This document shows, piece after piece, positions 24,504-37,994 of a DNA stretch of 64,000 nucleotides. Below the pieces are notes generated by a model that made no database searches, had not been told where the DNA came from, and worked only from the letters and a program-made list of their open reading frames with translations. Positions within the stretch are counted from its first letter, which is position 1; the number at the start of each line of letters is the position of its first letter. The translations under genes were made by a program, and so were the position numbers. This DNA comes from Aedes albopictus. Its lineage: Eukaryota; Arthropoda; Insecta; Diptera; Culicidae. The stretch lies in assembly GCF_035046485.1 (NCBI RefSeq), contig NC_085138.1, positions 366,423,238 to 366,487,237 on the forward strand, in the 5' to 3' direction.

Positions 24504-26132
24504 ATGGAGAATCTAACGAATATCGAAGTCGAGGAGGACGCGAACGCGTTCCGAAGAAGCGAGAGGATGCAGAGATCACTAGTGACACCGCTGGAAACCG
24601 CAGCGATCGCTACCAGTAGCACAATCCGAAGCGAGCTCCAAGGAAACCAACAGGAGCTAGGGTCTTCGAACCAGCGAGTGTTCACACCGACGCCGAAGAG
24701 CAGTGCTGCTCAAGAGTCGGGTTTGGGTGAGGTGAGGAAGAAGGTGAACGAACTGTACGAGTTTGTGAAGGACAGACACAACGTGCACCTGAAAATAAAG
24801 CAGATGGTGACGAACATCAAATCTGCTGTTATAGCTGCCGAACGAGAGCAAAAGGCACTCAGATTGAGAGCTGAAACAGCTGAAAAGGCTGTAACGGAAG
24901 CTGCAGGAAGAGCTACGGCGGAAACTCGGGAGACGCCTAAGAGTCACCGCTCGGAGAAAAGGGGTAGGGACACGCCTGGAGACGAGGAAGTCCCGAAGAA
25001 GCAGAAGAACGATCAGTCGCGCGTCGACAATCAGAGAAACGATGGCAGAGACAGTGGATGGCGCACCGTTGAAAGCCAGCGAGTTAAGAAGAAAAAGCGA
25101 AAGGAAAAAAATAGAAAGGAAGACGGAACCGGAAAAGAAAGATAAACTTCGGCCGTCTAGGAGGAAAAGCAGAGGTGATGCCCTCATAGTCGAAGCGAGC
25201 GACAAGACAACGTACGCTGCGCTTCTCAGGAAGGTGAGAGAGGATCCGGACCTTAAGGGGTTGGGCGAGAACGTGGTTAAGACACGGCGCACGCAGAAAG
25301 GCGAGATGATCTTCGAGCTAAAGAAAGATCCAGCTGTTAAGAGCCTGGATTACCGGGAACTCGTCGCGAAATCCCTGGGCAGCGATGCAAATGTCAGGGC
25401 TCTTTCACAGGAGGTGGTGATCGAGTGCAGGGATCTGGATGCGGTCACGACAGAAGAGGAACTGAGATTTGCCCTAACCGAGCAGTGTAAGCTGGATGTT
25501 CCGGTGCAAATTCGGTTAAGGTGAAACGGGACGCCGTGTTATTTTTCCTATCTTGCCTCTCTTTCTAACAATTTGCCTCGCGATTTTGAAGATGGTAATC
25601 TCGAGACCTATCGCACTGAAGATGCTGAAAACCAATCAGCATATGCACTGCAAGTGAGCATACACAATGATAGGTTTTTGTTGCAAAATATGAAGTAGAA
25701 TCTGAGATTACCATCTTAGTAGCAACAGAGCAATGGCGGATATTTTCTCGACCGTCCCGTCCGCCCTTAAGGAAAGCGTTTGGAGGCACCCAGACGGCGG
25801 CGATTCGCTTATCGGTTGACGCTGCAAACAAGCTGGTGGAGATCGGCAAGATAAAAGTTGGTTGGGCGGTGGGCACTCTGAGAGCCACTCCTCGAGTTGC
25901 TAAGCAGATGGAGAGATGCTTCCGGTGTATAGAGTTCGGTCACCAGGCGCGAAGCTGCAAGGGCCCTGACAGGTCCACATTGTGCTGGAGATGCGGTGGA
26001 AGTGGTCACGTTGCTCGAGACTGCACGAAGCAACCGAGGTGTATGTTCTGCAAACCGGAGGACGGAAACGATCATTCGACGGGTGGCTTCAAATGCCCGA
26101 TGTACAAGAAGGCGAAGGCAGGTCAACAATGA
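24504..26132 (+). pseudogene. R1 element 3 ORF1, frameshifted and split
   Basis: This is the same protein as the element 1 ORF1, with few substitutions. One extra A in the A-run near 25110 ends the first frame at 25145; the correct frame resumes within 25042-25524. At 25519 a 247-bp TTAA-flanked element interrupts the protein just before the AFGGTQTAAIRL region and supplies a stop codon. The remainder, including all three CCHC knuckles, continues after 25770 to the stop at 26130-26132. The ATGA overlap with ORF2 is preserved. Confidence 0.92.
25520..25766. mobile_element. 247-bp TTAA-flanked MITE (piggyBac-like) in R1 element 3 ORF1
   Basis: TTAA lies at 25516-25519 and 25767-25770, whereas element 1 has a single TTAA at the matching place. 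The ends are imperfect inverted repeats: GGTGAAACGGGACG on the left and GGGCGGACGGGACG on the right strand, 10 of 14 matching. Internally, GATGGTAATCTC recurs inverted as GAGATTACCATC. TTAA specificity is the hallmark of piggyBac elements. It is non-coding. Confidence 0.88.
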
Positions 26133-29100
26133 CAATGATGGAGATAACGCAAGTGAATCTCAATCATTGCGATGCAGCACAGCAACTGTTGTGGCAGTCG
26201 ACAACGGAAACCAAGTGCGACGTCGCAATAATTGCAGAGCCGTACCGAGTTCCTATCAATAACGGTAACTGGGTGGCGGATAAAGCAAGGATAGCGGCAA
26301 TCCAAGTTACAGGCGGGTTTCCCATTCAAGAAGTAGTGGATAACGATCATGAAGGTTTTGTTATCGCCAAGATCAACGGTGTCTTTGTGTGCAGCTGCTA
26401 TGCGCCCCCAAGGTGGACCCCTGAGCAATACAATCGGATGTTGGATCTACTAACTGATAAGTTGATAGGACGTGCGCCGGTTGTTATCGGCGGGGACTTC
26501 AACGCCTGGGCGGTGGAGTGGGGAAGTAGGCTGACCAACGCAAGGGGTTACTGTCTGCTGGAAGCCTTAGCGAAGCTGAATGTTAAAGTGTGCAATGAAG
26601 GCTCTGTGAGTACATTCCGTAAGGACGGACGAGAATCCACTATTGATGTGACGTTCTGCAGCCCGTCGCTGATGAACAACATGAACTGGAGAGTAAGCGA
26701 AGAATACACGCACAGTGACCATCAGTCCATCCACTACAGCGTCGGTCGGCGGATCTCCGCTCTACCGAGCACCCGGAGGACCTGCGAAAGGAAGTGGAAA
26801 ACGAAGCAGTTCGACAAGGAGCTTTTTGTCGAGGCACTTCGGACAGACAGCGACACTCCCGCTATGACCGCTGTGGAACTAACGGAAGCAGTAGCGAGGG
26901 CATGTGATATTACTATGCCCAGGAAACTCGAACCGAATAACCGCCGGCGTCCAGCTTACTGGTGGAATGAAACGCTCAGCACCCTACGTGCTGCCTGCCT
27001 TAAAGCTAGAAGACGATTTCAAGATCCGAAGCGAGCAGAGAGGAACGCAAGGTGATTTTCCGCGAGGCCAGGACCGCTTTCAAGCGGCAGATTGCTCTGA
27101 GCAAGGCCAATTGCTTCAAGGAGCTGTGCAGAGAAGCAGACGCCAATCCCTGGGGACAAGCTTATCGCGTCGTGATGGCGAAGATCAAGGGCCCAGCTAC
27201 ACCAGCTGAAATGTGCCCTGAAAAGCTGGAGGTAATTGTGAACGGCCTCTTTCCGAACCACGGTTTAACCACATGGCCACCTACGCCGTACGTCGACGGG
27301 GTGGAAGTAGCTGCCGGCGCAAACCGGGTGTCTAACGAGGAACTCCTTACAATAGCCAAAGGACTGAAAGTGAAGAAAGCCCCTGGTCCAGATGGTATCC
27401 CCAACATGGCATTGAAAGCGGCGATCGAAGCGTTTCCGGACATGTTCAGGATAACGATACAGAATTGTCTGGTGGATAGCTACTTCCCAGACATTTGGAA
27501 GATCCAGAAGCTGGTGTTGCTGCCAAAGCCTGGCAAGCCGCCAGGAGACCCAGCATCGTATCGACCGATATGCCTGCTGGATACGCTTGGCAAACTCCTG
27601 GAGAAAATCATCCTGAACAGGCTGATAAAGTGTACGGAAAGCGAGAGCGGTCTGTCTAATAGGCAGTTCGGGTTTCGGAAAGGGAAGTCGACTGTGGATG
27701 CAATCCGGACAGTCATTGCGAATGCGGAGAAAGCCTCAAAGCAGAAGAGAAGAGGTAATCGTTACTGCGCCGTGGTAGCTATAGACGTGAAGAACGCATT
27801 CAATAGCGCCTGCTGGGAAGCCATCGCCACTGCACTACATAACATGAGGGTCCCTGACTATCTGTGCAAGGTTCTGAAAAGTTACTGCCAGAATCGAGTC
27901 TTGGTCTACGAGACAAATCAGGGTCAGAGATCGGTTAGAGTCACGGCGGGTGTGCCACAGGGCTCCATACTCGGCCCAACGTTGTGGAATATTATGTATG
28001 ACGGAGTGTTAAGACTTGAACTACCCGGAGGAGTCGAGATCGTCGGTTTCGCGGATGACGTCGTCCTTTCGATAACCGGTGAGACCCTGGAAGAAGTAGA
28101 GATGCTGACGGCGGAGACGATCGGTTCCATCGAGGCCTGGATGAGTGAAGTAAAGCTGCGGTTGGCTCACCATAAGACAGAGGTAGTGCTAGTCAGCAAC
28201 TGTAAAGCAGTTCAACGGGCCGAAATTAACGTCGGCGGACAGGTTATCCCGTCAAAGCGTGCGTTAAAACACCTGGGCGTGATGGTGGACGACCGATTGA
28301 ATTTCAATTGCCACGTCGACTATGCCTGTGAGCAGGCAGCGAAAGTTGTTAATGCTGTATCCAGGATTATGCCGAACATCGGCGGACCGAGCAGCAGCAG
28401 CAGACGCCTTCTGGCGGGAGTATCCTCTTCGATACTTAGATACGGAGTTCCGGCCTGGGCTACAGCGCTGAAACTGAAGTGCAATCGAACAAAACTTTCG
28501 AGCACGTTCCGGCTCATGGCTATTCGTGTGGCGAGCGCGTACAGGACGATATCGTCGGAAGCAGTCTGCATTATCGCCGGGATGGTTCCCATACACATCA
28601 CCCTGGCAGAGGATGTAGAGTGTTACCGGAGAAGAGGCACTGCAAACGTGAGGAAGACAATCAAAGCGGACTCGTTGGCTAAGTGGCAGCAAGAGTGGAA
28701 TGACGCGGAGAAGGGTAGATGGACCTACCGGCTTATCCCAGATGTGTCGGTATGGATGTCCAGAAAACACGGAGATGTGAACTTCTACCTAACACAGTTC
28801 TTGTCAGGTCATGGATGCTTCAGACAGTATTTGTATCGATTCGGCCATGCAGAGTCCCCATTCTGTCCGACATGCCCAAACAACGAGGAGACACCGGAGC
28901 ACGTGATATTCGACTGTCCGCGATTTGAAGAAGTACGTGGTGACATGCTAGCGAGCGCTGCTGGAAATCTGAGTCCCAACAACGTAGTAGAGAGAATGTG
29001 TCAGGACGAAACCGTATGGAATGCGGTGAACAGAGCGGTCACGCGGATCATGTCAGCTCTCCAGCGGAGATGGCGCGAAGATCAAAGAGTATTGGGTCGC

Positions 29101-29154
29101 GATCGAAGTACCCAATCAACCAGTCATCGTGTAAGATGTTGTATAAGATGTTAA
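26129..29154 (+). pseudogene. R1 element 3 ORF2, frameshifted, C-terminus altered
   Basis: The frame starts with the same ATGA overlap as element 1 and keeps the endonuclease motifs. A 7-bp deletion near 27022, between two short CAA direct repeats, shifts the frame between the endonuclease and RT. The RT and cysteine cluster continue in the frame 27052-29154 with FADD and VPQGSILGP intact. The last residues are replaced because the 155-bp MITE at 29111 interrupts the end and introduces an early stop. Confidence 0.92.
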
Positions 29155-29265
29155 AGTGGAGGCGATATGCGTACATTTTACATGCGCCTAAATGGAGGCA
29201 TGCACGCATATGGCCTCCACTTTTTCATCTTATGCAACCTCTTTTACGATGACTGGTTGTCTGGG
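29111..29265. mobile_element. 155-bp TA-flanked palindromic MITE at end of R1 element 3 ORF2
   Basis: Flanked by TA at 29109-29110 and 29266-29267; element 1 has one TA there. The ends CCCAATCAACCAGTCATCGT and CCCAGACAACCAGTCATCGT (right end, other strand) match at 18 of 20. An internal inverted repeat (AGTGGAGGC... with ...GCCTCCACT) makes the whole unit a hairpin. It is non-coding and moved in trans. Confidence 0.92.
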
Positions 29266-29980
29266 TAGGCTTGATCCACCGCCGGGGACTTGACCGAATC
29301 GTTCGTTGCGTAGTACCGGTTATAGGTCGTCGGGGCGCCGGTGAACCGGAAGTCTACCACCAACCGAAATCGCCGGGCCGACTTCGGCACCTTACTGGTC
29401 GGGTTGAAAACATCGGTGTCGAGAGAACTTCCACCGTCGGGGTCTTTCTCTGTCGGAGTAGGCTAGGTCCGTCCACCGCCGGGGACTAGACCGAGTAGAC
29501 CGCGAAAAAGCACCGGTGCTTGGTCGTCAGGGCGCCTGTGAACCGGAAGCCAGTCTCCAACCGGAATCTCAGAACCGACCTTGGCACCAGCCTGGGAAGT
29601 ATCGGTAACGGAAGAAGTTTCAGTGTCGGGGAACTCTTCGTCGGATAGGGTAGATCCACCGTCGGGGACTATCCGAGTCGTGCGCGAAAAGCCGGAGTGC
29701 TAAATGGCACACGGACGGCATTAGAATAACAAATTTGGTGTATGTTTGTACCAACTGTGTCGCTGAATGGCGATAGGTTAGGTACGAACACTAAAAAGAT
29801 TAGAATAACAAATTTAGAAGCGACAAAATGTGCATTAGCACAGAAGAAGAAGAGCGCATGAGCGCATTGCCCCCCCTGAAGCAGTCGCATCAGTGGTACC
29901 AGGGGGATCGAGGCGACAAGGTGTAGCAGAGTTTTTCCAATCGGTTTTCTCTGCTCGGGAGGTTGGGAGGAAAAAAAAAA

Positions 29981-30272
<292 letters not shown>

Positions 30273-30400
30273 TCTCCTCAATTCGTCGAGCTGAGTCGAT
30301 TGGTATATGTGATTTGACCCTCCGGGCCTTCTATCAAAAAGTCATTTTTGGAGTGAACATTTAGCCTTTCTAGTACACTTAGTGTACGAGAAAGGCAAAA

Positions 30401-30975
30401 GGGGGATGTTTTTAAATGCTTTCCGAATTCCTCCATATTGTTTTTAAAAGTACTCGATTTCTGGAAACGAGATTCTACAGAAATTCTTTAAGAGATTTCT
30501 TCAAAAAATTCTCAAAGGATTCCTACGGTAAAGCTTCCTTGGACTTGTTTAGAAATTATTACATAAGTTCCTTTAGAACATTTTCCAGGGATTCCATCAG
30601 AAATACCTTTCAATGTGACTTTGGGATTTTTTTCAGGGACTTTTTCAGATAGAAGACTACGCAATCCTTCCAAAATTTCTCTAAGAAATACTAAATGAAA
30701 TCTTCCATGGATTCATTTTGAATTTCGGGATTTTTTTTTTTAGAAAATCTTTCAGAATGTCCTTTAGTAATACTTGCAGGGATTTTTTCGTACATTTTCT
30801 CCAGGGATTATTTCCATAGTTTCCTCTAAGATTTCCGCCAAAGTTGTTCGAGAATTAGAATATTTTCTTTGATTGCTTCAGAAACTCCTCCATGAAATTC
30901 TTCCGTAATTCTTCTAGAAATTTTGTTTTCTTCATATTCTCCTAGCGATTTCCCTGTGGATTTTTTTTTTAAGAA
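30401..30975. repeat. Degenerate TTCC/GGATT-type minisatellite between copies A and B
   Basis: Loose repeats of GATTCCTNNAGAAATTCTT-like text, related to the arrays at 6180-7800, 36460-37985 and 51890-53170. Stops are rare in some frames only because of the repeat composition. No gene is seen. Confidence 0.6.
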
Positions 30976-31879
30976 CCGAATTAATCCACCTAGTGGTGAT
31001 AGTGCCTTTCTCGTCGAATATATACTCATGAACTTTCCGTCGACGTAAGCATCCTGAATCCTGTGAATTCTTTATTTATAAAAGCAAGAATTTTATCCAA
31101 GCCATCATTGCGTTGGGAATCTTATTGATGGCACATATTTCCGAAGTTTTGTTCAATGTATAGGCAGAGCTGAAAAATATCATACCTCTTAGTTGACTGC
31201 GTGACCACCTTTACTATTACTGGAGGCCGATCAATATTGAGTGGTGTGCTAAAAATGATACACCGCGCGGCCTTTGTTATGTTTTAAAAGCGCATTTGCA
31301 CGAAATTCCACGCGGCAAATACTTCTGGAAAGGAACGGCCGCACTTGTGGAAACGCCGCAATGTTATCTCCCATAAGAATTAAGTAAACGGGATGTAAAA
31401 AACGCGGCTGTTCCTTTTCTCGGGAATTTGCCGCGTGCCCAAAAGCAAATGCGGGAACTCCAAGACGATAACAACAAGCTTAAGTATAATTTATTTCACA
31501 ACCAAAAATCACTTTACCGTTATCGATAAACTTTTTTCTGCACATTTTTGGCTATATTTTATTTTAATTGGTGACTTGATTCATAAAATTTGACCAAAAA
31601 AATGGAAGCAAGTGAAATTTTTCATACTGAATCAATTCAAATTTGAAGCATATCACAGAATGCGAGGAGCAACCAGTCGGATCAAAACTTTGGGCAGCAA
31701 TTTTAGTCGCAAAAGGAGATTGAAAAACTTTGCGATTAAATTTCAAATTTCCAATGCAACCCCCATTCTACTGTATATTCACACCTCAGGAATTTGAAAA
31801 GGTGATTTGATGAGCCTGCTTCAGTTTTGTTAAGTTTTTGTTCTCTTACACATATTTATCGCTTGCATTGATTATTTCC

Positions 31880-33140
31880 ACTGTTTGTACCACTTCCTGT
31901 GAGGTACCCGGAACTGGTTCCAAGACTCTGTCTCAAATATGGTCTGAGGCTTGTTTCTAGTTAACTGTTCAAAAGATTTTATGAAAAGCCAAAAATTGAT
32001 GTACATGCATGAATTGTAAACTTTCTTGTAAACTGTTCATCAAGTTATCGAAAAAGCCGTGGTTTGATGTGAACTGATTCTGGAACACTAACGGTAGTCT
32101 CTGATATGATCAAAGGCTGTGTTCTTGCAAGCCGTTCAGCAGGTTATCAAAAAAGCCGCGATTTAATGTGTCGCATGCATGGGTTTGGCTCCCAAATGCA
32201 TTTGATCACTTCCAGCGGGACACTCGGAACCAGTTCCGGAATTTGTACTGGTTGTCCCAAATATGGTCTGAAACCATTTTCTTGCTAACCGTTCATCATG
32301 TTATCTAAAGAGCCGCGATTTGATATGTCGCATGCATGGGTTTGGTTCACTTTTATATTTGACCACTTCCGGTGGGACATCCAGAACCGGTTACAAAGCA
32401 CTACCGGTAGTCTCTGCTGTGGTCTAAGGCAATTTCCCTGTTTACCGTTCACCAGGTTATCGAAATAGGCGCTATTTGATGTGTCGCATGCATGGGTTTG
32501 ATTCACTTTTATATTGGCCATTTCCGGCGGGGAACCCGGATCCGGTTCCGGGACACTACCGGTAATCTCTGATGTGCTCTAAGGCTATTTTTCTGCTTAC
32601 CGTTATGCAGGTTTTCGAAAAAACTGTTATTTAATGTGTCGCATGCATGGGTTTGGTTCCCAACTACATTTGACCACTTCCAGTGGGTCACCTGGTTTTC
32701 CTAAATATAGTCTGATTCCATTTTATTGCTAACCGTTCATCAGGTTATCTAAAGAGCCGCGATTTGATGTGTCGCATGCATGGGTTTGAATCAGTTTTAT
32801 ATTTGGCCACTTCCGGTGGGGCACCAGGAACCGGTTCCGGAACACAACCGGTAGTCTCTGCTGGATCAAAGGCTATTTTCCTGCTCACTGTTCATCAGGT
32901 GATCGAAAAAGCCACTATTTGATGTGTCGCATGCATGGATTTGGCTCACTTTTATATTTTGCCACTTCCGGCGGGACATCCGGAACCGATTCCGGAACAT
33001 TACCGGTTCAGATATGGCCTGAGACTACTTTCCTGCTTACCGTTCGTCAGGATATAGAAAAAGCAGCGGTCTGATGTGTCGCATGCATGGGTTTGTAGCA
33101 TTTTCATATCTGGTGCCTTCCTGGGGTACCAGTCCGGAAC
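31880..33140. repeat. Degenerate tandem array (copy B), runs into the gap
   Basis: The same unit order as 10840-12170 (TGTCGCATGCATGGGTTTG, GGCCACTTCC, GGAACCGGTTCCGG, ACCGGTAGTCTCTG). Seven or more units are visible before the N run. The gap almost certainly results from this array. Confidence 0.75.
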
Positions 33141-33640
33141 NNNNNNNNNNNNNNNNNNNNNNNNNNNNNNNNNNNNNNNNNNNNNNNNNNNNNNNNNNNN
33201 NNNNNNNNNNNNNNNNNNNNNNNNNNNNNNNNNNNNNNNNNNNNNNNNNNNNNNNNNNNNNNNNNNNNNNNNNNNNNNNNNNNNNNNNNNNNNNNNNNNN
33301 NNNNNNNNNNNNNNNNNNNNNNNNNNNNNNNNNNNNNNNNNNNNNNNNNNNNNNNNNNNNNNNNNNNNNNNNNNNNNNNNNNNNNNNNNNNNNNNNNNNN
33401 NNNNNNNNNNNNNNNNNNNNNNNNNNNNNNNNNNNNNNNNNNNNNNNNNNNNNNNNNNNNNNNNNNNNNNNNNNNNNNNNNNNNNNNNNNNNNNNNNNNN
33501 NNNNNNNNNNNNNNNNNNNNNNNNNNNNNNNNNNNNNNNNNNNNNNNNNNNNNNNNNNNNNNNNNNNNNNNNNNNNNNNNNNNNNNNNNNNNNNNNNNNN
33601 NNNNNNNNNNNNNNNNNNNNNNNNNNNNNNNNNNNNNNNN
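33141..33640. other. 500-bp assembly gap (N run)
   Basis: Exactly 500 N, a round number that suggests a placeholder and not a measured length. All open frames crossing it are meaningless. Confidence 0.99.
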
Positions 33641-34429
33641 TGTTTCAACGTTGTGAGCTTCGCAGAAGTGGGGCAAACTCATAAATAAGTTTTTCTACAT
33701 TGAAGCAACATGAAACAATGATTTTAATATTTCTTCTCTCAATTGCTTTTAAAATAAAAATAAGGTGGTTCAAACTTCGTACACAACTGAAACAAAAATT
33801 GTTTATTACAACATTGGTGTCTGACAAGCATGACGTTAAATCTATAATTTCTAAGGTATAATTACCCTCAAGGTGCCTGAAAATGCTCACCAATCTAGCT
33901 TCTGCTTGTCCAATTTTGTCCTTGCGTACTACTTCATTGAGTAGTTCAGATGCTTCTCTGTCAACATAGATTAACTTATTGGATGAATTGATTTCACGAG
34001 TATTCGTTTGAACCGCCTGCCAGTAGCTTTCTACCCTTTCATGAAATTTGAATTTGAGACAGTTTCGTCTACTATTTTTGTAATTGTACTCTTGTCACTC
34101 TCTATTTTATTCACCGAACTGTAAAATTATGCTGCCTGACTGTGCATAAAAATCAATCAAATATTTGAATTTTTTCATCAAAAATAAAAAAAAAAAAGCT
34201 GAGACTGCTATCGATTAATAAAAAAAAGCTCTGAGGAGTTCAAACTGTACATACTGTAACCCAGAATCTTCATGTACTTTCTCGCAAAAATCTTTTAGTT
34301 TCTGAACCCTGATGTTGAAAAATTTGTTAATATGTTTGATGTGATTTGTGCTTTGTACCAAACCGGTTTGACTATTTTGGTACTGAAGTTACTACAATAT
34401 ATTGTATGCTTGTTGAAGTTTTTTCAAAT

Positions 34430-34550
34430 GTGGGACGTTTTTACGATTTGAAACGAATGCGGGACATTTCGCGGGACATAATGTGTAGCGGGCCATTTGG
34501 TCAAAATGCGGGACTGTCCCGCGAAACGCGGGACGTCTGGTCACTTTACC
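34430..34550 (-). repeat. Possible single end of a hAT-like element with GCGGGAC repeats
   Basis: GCGGGAC or its complement occurs several times in 120 bp, ending GGGACGTCTGGTCACTTTA. Read on the minus strand this is TAAAGTGACCAGACGTCCCG, in the style of hAT termini with short subterminal repeats. No partner end is visible in the window; it may lie in the gap or be lost. The flanking intervals 33641-34430 and 34550-36300 show no gene, only AT-rich text and a GC-richer patch at 35280-35860. Confidence 0.35.
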
Positions 34551-36459
34551 ATAACAAGCTGCATGTCTTCCTTAAAAACAAGAGCGCAGTCACACTTTTG
34601 AATTGATCGACACAAAGTGAAATCAAATTTGCGAATGCTCTGCCATCCTTTTTTATAATTGAAGATGCGTTATTATTTCTATTGGTTCCACCATCAATGT
34701 TTTGATGGTAGTGTAGTTTAAAATTAAGTCTATGGTGAAATACAAAATTGGGTACAAAAAGTAGGCTTTTTAAATAAAATAAAGATTTCTGTACTTTTGT
34801 CTGGATTATGCTAAAAAGTGTGTACATCTTTTTAAGAGTGTCGACTTTTTCGTGAAAATTTGATAACAACTTTTATGACGTCGGTTGTTGTTAAGAGAGA
34901 TTCGGTTGCTATGAAGGAAGGGGAATTGTGCACTAACACATGCAAACTTGAGTGTATTACACAAAACGAATAAGGTGAAGATATTTACATCATTTTTGAT
35001 GCATTTTACTTCTACTTCTTTTCAGATTTTTCATCAAATTAGTTACTTTGCCTGTAAATTTATGATTCAAAATCCAAGTGAATTATTCATTTCGCATGCA
35101 ATATTGGTGTTTTCTTCAACGATACGGTCAAAAATATGGTGCCGCGAAATCACCGCGAAATTCACAATGTTGGTCCGTGAAATTTAAGAAATTTTGCCGC
35201 GAATTTACATTGTCTCTAATGATTAGCTTTTGTCGTAACGAAAGATGATTTTGGAAATCACATCTAATCGCTACCACAATAGTAACCAGAATGCCACGCT
35301 CTTTTCATTCGAGCTCAAGCTTCTCTTAATTCTTTTTCATCGGCTCGGCACAAATCGGAGCTGCCTTCGTTCGAGCCACCAACTCCCGTCACCGTTCTCG
35401 CATAGGGTTCGGGTCGCTATCTGTCTCGCTTCAGACGGTTGCAACAAATCTTCGTTAAGTTTTGCTGCTTTATGCCGTTTCCACGCTGATTCGCAAAGGG
35501 ATGTCTTAAAATAGCGTGTGTTTCCTTTTTCGATACACACATAAGTAAATTCAACAAATTGATTTGATATGCTAATCTAACCCTCTACAGCTTTGATTTC
35601 GAGCAGTGTGTGGATTTTTATCGCGAACCACTGAATGGTCCATGCTCAGCAAGTGATACATTCGCGATTGTAACATTTCATGAACCAACATGCTCGGGAA
35701 CGCTCCCCGAAATGCTGTTCTTTCTCTTGCCCGGTTCGATACGAGAGCGCAATCAAGAGAGAAGATGCTCGATGACGCTATTGAAAGCGATGCATTCGGT
35801 AAGAATATTGTATTGCCATAATTCTTTTTTTATTGTGACTACACAACCTGCAACGTCATGAATACAGTTAAATTAAATAGTATTTCACGTTTTTAAAGCG
35901 AAAACGCATTAAATACTGATGAAAATAACGATTATTCACAGTTGCCCCAAGCCAACGATGAGCGATCATCGGTAAGTGTTACACTTAGCGATGCCCGCTC
36001 ATCGCCGCAGCTTGTTTATATCGGAGTATCTTCTTTGAACATACACCGCTTGGTAATTGAAACAGAACCAACAGAAGGGAAGAAAAACTGCCGAGTGGTT
36101 CACTGATCACTTTTTCGTCCAAACACTGATTTCGAGTCTTTCCGTTCAATAGTTATGTTTTTTTAAAGTGTAGAAAAGCCTGAAAATACCAAATCGACTT
36201 GAAGCACATCGAAATCTTCATCAAGCTGAAAATTTGACCAGCGGTATGAGAATTATGATACTTACTTGACCGGTGGGATTCAAGACATTTTCTAAAATGT
36301 GAACATGTCTAATACACACACACAGACATCACCTCAATTCGTCAAGCTGAGTTGATTGGTATATGTGACTCGACCCTGCGGGCCTTCTATCAAAAAGTCA
36401 TTTTTGGAGTGAACATATAGCCTTTCCAGTACACTTAGTGTACGAGAAAGGCAAAACAT

Positions 36460-37985
36460 TCCACAGATTTTCTTAGAAGGATTCTTTTGGAATCCCTCAG
36501 GAATCCCTCCAAGAATTTTTTTGAAAAATATTTCAAGTATTCCTTCAGATATTTCTGAACCGTCAGAACAGATTCTGTCAGGGATTATTGAAGTTTTTTT
36601 TTCTAGGGAATTTTTCTCAAATTTCCCTTAGAATTCTGTTATCCTGCTATTTCTTCACAAGAACATCCATGGATTTTTTAAAAGAAAATTTTCCAAAATA
36701 TCTTCCAGAACTTTTTTCAGGGAGTCCGTGGGAACGTTCTGCATGGCATCTTAAAAAATACGAATTCTTTTGGAAATTCATCCAGAACTTTCTAAAGAGA
36801 TTGTTCAAGAAATTTTTCCGTTAGACGACTTATCTTATATTCCTTCCAGAATTGCTGAATTGACTCCTTGCAGGTAATTTTTTAAAGATTCCTTCTGAAT
36901 TTTATGCAGAAATACTTTTAGAACATAAGGAATTCTCCCATGAATTTCTATTTTAAAGTTTGTACTACCGGTATAAAAGCTCGTTCTTGCTTTTTGCTGT
37001 GGGTTTTAGTCACTTTTCGCCTACGCTTTTTCGTCGACTTGTTTACTCAATGTAGGCTGACAGTTTTTGAATACCTTCAAGAGCTCATTCTGGCATTTTC
37101 CAGAAAATCTTCCACGGATTTCATTTGAAATTCCTTCAGCAGTTTCTTCAGAAATCATAAATTCACATTCATTTCAGGATTGCTTAAAAAATCTTCCGGA
37201 GATTTCTACTGAAATTCCTCCTAAGTTCTATCGAAGGTTCTTTCCATGATTCCTTAACAAAATCATCCAAGGATTCACTAAGCGATTACTACAAAGTTTC
37301 TTTTTGAAAATTTTCTTATATTCCGTTTCAAATTTTAGTGGAAAGGCTTTTTTTGCACTGAGCACATAGAAATTCTGTTCTTTTGATTTACATCACCAAA
37401 ATCATCGTCAATAATAAGGGCAGAACTTTCGTGCGCTATCAATGCAGGCATGCCTGCTTCTAGATATTCATTCAGAAAGCTCTTCAAGGTTTCCTCCAAA
37501 TATTCCTTCAGGGAGTCTATCGAAAAAAGGTATTCAAAAATTGGTTCAGCAATTCAATTATATATTTTTCCACGGATCCTTTTAGAAATTCTTTCGATTA
37601 TTTCTTCCATAGTTTTAAAAAATCCGCAAAGGATTCCTTAGGATATCCCCATAAAAATTTCTTCATTCTTCGTGGACCGTAAATATTCCTTCGTGGACAG
37701 TATTTTTTTCCAAGTAGTGTTTCAGAAATTAATCATGGATTTCTCAATAAATTTGATGATGATTTTTTTTTAAAACCTTCCATGGATTTCTTCCGAAATT
37801 TCTCCTGGGATTCTGTCAGAAAACCTTCCGAGGATTCCTTTGGAAAATTCTCCTGGTATTTTTTCTTAATCTTTAGAAGATTAATTTGAAAATTTTGTTT
37901 CCGATATTTCATTAAGAATGATTCCAAAAATTTCCGCCGAAATGTCTCTAGAGAAATCTGCAAAAATTCCTACAGGTCGTGCTCG
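36460..37985. repeat. Degenerate GGATTCCTT-type array
   Basis: Loosely repeated TTCC, CAGAAATTC and GGATTTC words throughout, interrupted by about 100 bp of non-repeat text near 36960-37060. It belongs to the same class as the inner arms of the 5462-8462 foldback. No gene is seen. Confidence 0.6.
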
Positions 37986-37994
37986 GAACCAGAA

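Larger units (their letters stand above)
22821..29980 (+). mobile_element. R1-clade retrotransposon 3, close relative of element 1, disrupted
   Basis: The sequence is nearly the same as element 1 from 5' UTR to 3' A-run. It carries about 60 bp more at the 5' end and three nested DNA-element insertions (23448-24394, 25520-25766, 29111-29265). Without these it is about 5.8 kb. Additional lesions are one extra A in an A-run of ORF1 and a 7-bp deletion in ORF2. The 3' end has 10 A residues, then CACATACACACATAC grading into (AC)n. The different 5' termini of elements 1 and 3 argue for separate insertions over duplication of a block. Confidence 0.93.
30978..36455 (+). mobile_element. Host element copy B, with assembly gap and later insertions
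   Basis: The left end carries CCACCTAGTGG then GTGCCTTTCTCGTCGAAT, matching copy A. The following few hundred bases also align loosely, including an ACTTTCCGTCGACGT block and a GGCTATATTTTAT block. The tandem array follows to the gap. The right end at about 36310-36455 repeats the CA tract, GACATCACCTC, AATTCGTC and the terminal hairpin. Here the CA tract is only about 14 bp, so this copy shows the state without an R1 insertion. 33641-36300 contains unrelated sequence and probably later insertions that I cannot delimit. Confidence 0.55.

Noticed and set aside
33037..33688. About 200-aa frames crossing the N run
   Set aside because: The central residues are unknown; the gap gives no sequence.
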